Assembly (NCBI GenBank): GCA_031426435.1
Contig: JANPLH010000160.1
Location: forward strand, 1 to 5,517
DNA length: 5,517 nucleotides
Source of the DNA: UBA6168 sp031426435
GTDB lineage: Bacteria > Bacteroidota > Bacteroidia > Chitinophagales > Saprospiraceae
Direction of reading: 5' to 3'
Shown one piece after another: positions 4,498 to 5,517 of this stretch (positions within the stretch are counted from its first letter, which is position 1; each line of letters begins with the position of its first letter). Under the pieces are notes generated by a model, which ran no database searches, was not told the origin of the DNA, and was given only the letters and a program-made list of their open reading frames with translations. A program made the translations under genes and the position numbers.

Positions 4498-5517
4498 TTA
4501 ATTCACCTCATACACTTCCTTCAAAACTTTTTCCATCTCCCTGCGCAGCGCACTCATGCTTCCTGTATAGTTGTTGTGCATAAAGCTGAAAATCAGCATT
4601 TTACCCTTTTTTGTTATCAAATAGCCGCTCAGGCTGTGGTTGTGGCGTAGGGTGCCCGTTTTGGCAAAGACGTAGGGCGAGTCCCCGTTGCGGTAGTTGT
4701 CCTTGATGGTGCCGTTGACGCCGCCAGCAGGGAAGATGCCGAAGAGCCTTTGCCTTGGCACCAACTGTTGTATGCGGTTGAGCACCTCCACGAGGGAGCG
4801 GGGCGTCACGAGGTTATAGCGGCTTAGGCCGGAGCCATCCACCCATTTCAGGTCGTCGGGCAGGCCGTTGAAATAGTTCTTTTCGGCATATTCAATGGCC
4901 TTTTCAGTGTTCATCGTACCCGTGCGCTGCCAGGAGCCGAGGAGCAGCAGTTGCTCCGCAACGAGGTTGTCGCTTTCGTGCATCATCAACACATAGAGGC
5001 TGTCAGCCTTGAGGCTGTACAGCGTTTTTGCGTCGGATGGGGGCAGCATATTGGCCTCCAATAGGCTTACTGGGCGCTTGAGCGTATCGGCCAGCAGCTC
5101 TGTGACGAAGTGTGGCGTGGCCTTGAACGGTACGTGCCATTCGAACTGCTTGCCTGTCCTTGCCACATTGTTGTAAGTGAAACGGTTGTCGAATTCCATC
5201 CGGCCCATGTAGTCGTCCTCATGGAGGGTGGAATCATGTTCTATGAGTTTTGCCAACAATGCGGGGCGCACCATAATACCCGAAATCAGGTCTGTTTGGG
5301 TGAAATGCGCCACGTTGCTATATACTGGCAGCGGCGATTTCTCGGCTTGGTAGTCGTAAAAATTGTCGTCCCACATCCAGCCGGAGCCGTAGCGCTTATC
5401 CTTGTAGTTGGCGGGGCAAAACAGCAGCTGTTGCTTGCTGTTTTTCAAAAAATCAAAGACCTGTGGGTTTTGCGTCAGATGTGGATTGAGCAATGAGGGA
5501 TCGCCCGTGCCCCAAAA
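4498..5517 (-). CDS. dacB: D-alanyl-D-alanine carboxypeptidase/endopeptidase, PBP4 (DacB) family, N-terminus missing
   Basis: The right edge cuts the 5' part; 339 residues remain. These start FWGTGDPSLLNPHL, a signature of the family's GxGDPxL segment. PBP4 enzymes are periplasmic serine hydrolases (peptidase family S13) that trim or cleave peptidoglycan cross-links. Of the three penicillin-binding motifs, SxN is seen as Ser182-Asp-Asn in the fragment (4966-4974) and KTG as Lys286-Thr-Gly (4654-4662), followed by the usual TL. The SxxK motif with the nucleophilic serine should lie upstream, outside the window, as should the signal peptide. DGSGLSRYN (227-235) is another conserved landmark, and GSGWMWDDNFYDYQ near residue 45 is typical of Bacteroidota members. 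The stop is the TAA at 4498-4500. A TTG at 5491-5493 is in frame but cannot be the start, because conserved family sequence continues before it. Symbol dacB is by family analogy. Confidence 0.92.
   Translation of the reverse strand, partial: FWGTGDPSLLNPHLTQNPQVFDFLKNSKQQLLFCPANYKDKRYGSGWMWDDNFYDYQAEKSPLPVYSNVAHFTQTDLISGIMVRPALLAKLIEHDSTLHEDDYMGRMEFDNRFTYNNVARTGKQFEWHVPFKATPHFVTELLADTLKRPVSLLEANMLPPSDAKTLYSLKADSLYVLMMHESDNLVAEQLLLLGSWQRTGTMNTEKAIEYAEKNYFNGLPDDLKWVDGSGLSRYNLVTPRSLVEVLNRIQQLVPRQRLFGIFPAGGVNGTIKDNYRNGDSPYVFAKTGTLRHNHSLSGYLITKKGKMLIFSFMHNNYTGSMSALRREMEKVLKEVYEVN

Noticed and set aside
5491..5493. TTG as a possible start codon of the PBP4-like gene
   Set aside because: Eight further in-frame codons before it encode FWGTGDPS, which is conserved family sequence, so the gene continues beyond the window edge.
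5110..5496. A 128-codon plus-strand frame opposite the PBP4-like gene
   Set aside because: It is antisense to conserved PBP4 sequence and has no recognisable domain; most likely a shadow frame.

Overview
The window looks like ordinary chromosomal DNA from a member of the Bacteroidota, perhaps a Saprospiria- or Chitinophagia-like lineage with moderate GC. Three things point there. The promoter-like boxes match the Bacteroidota pattern TAnnTTTG rather than TATAAT. None of the starts has a Shine-Dalgarno sequence, and the bases before the ATG are often A/T-rich. The gene families are also typical of the phylum: an outer-membrane beta-barrel receptor with an N-terminal carboxypeptidase-regulatory-like domain, a DUF2721 membrane protein, and a PBP4-type D-Ala-D-Ala carboxypeptidase.

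Layout, left to right. Positions 1-147 (minus) hold the first 49 codons of a gene running off the left edge, tentatively an arginase/formimidoylglutamase-type ureohydrolase. Positions 148-279 are intergenic, with A/T-rich short repeats, a small hairpin and a candidate minus-strand -7 box. Positions 280-684 (minus) encode a three-helix DUF2721 membrane protein. A divergent spacer leads to 825-3263 (plus), a large outer-membrane beta-barrel receptor. Positions 3264-3434 carry a well-formed promoter for rpmH (ribosomal protein L34, 3435-3590, plus), which is closed by a strong hairpin terminator at 3619-3652. Positions 3743-4495 (plus) encode a YgjP-type zinc metallopeptidase with its own -7 box. 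It converges, with a 2-bp gap, on a PBP4-family carboxypeptidase/endopeptidase (4498-5517, minus) whose N-terminus lies beyond the right edge.

The genes do not form one pathway. Each appears to be transcribed alone: rpmH has both promoter and terminator, and the others are separated by strand switches. Two products act at the cell envelope (the outer-membrane receptor and the periplasmic PBP4), one in the inner membrane (DUF2721), and the rest probably in the cytoplasm. I found no mobile element, CRISPR array, tRNA, rRNA or recognisable defence system, and nothing that I would call a new biological system. The points worth a second look are small regulatory structures: inverted repeats at the rpmH and ygjP-like promoters, a 5'-terminal leader hairpin on rpmH, and a repeat-flanked hairpin at 191-247.
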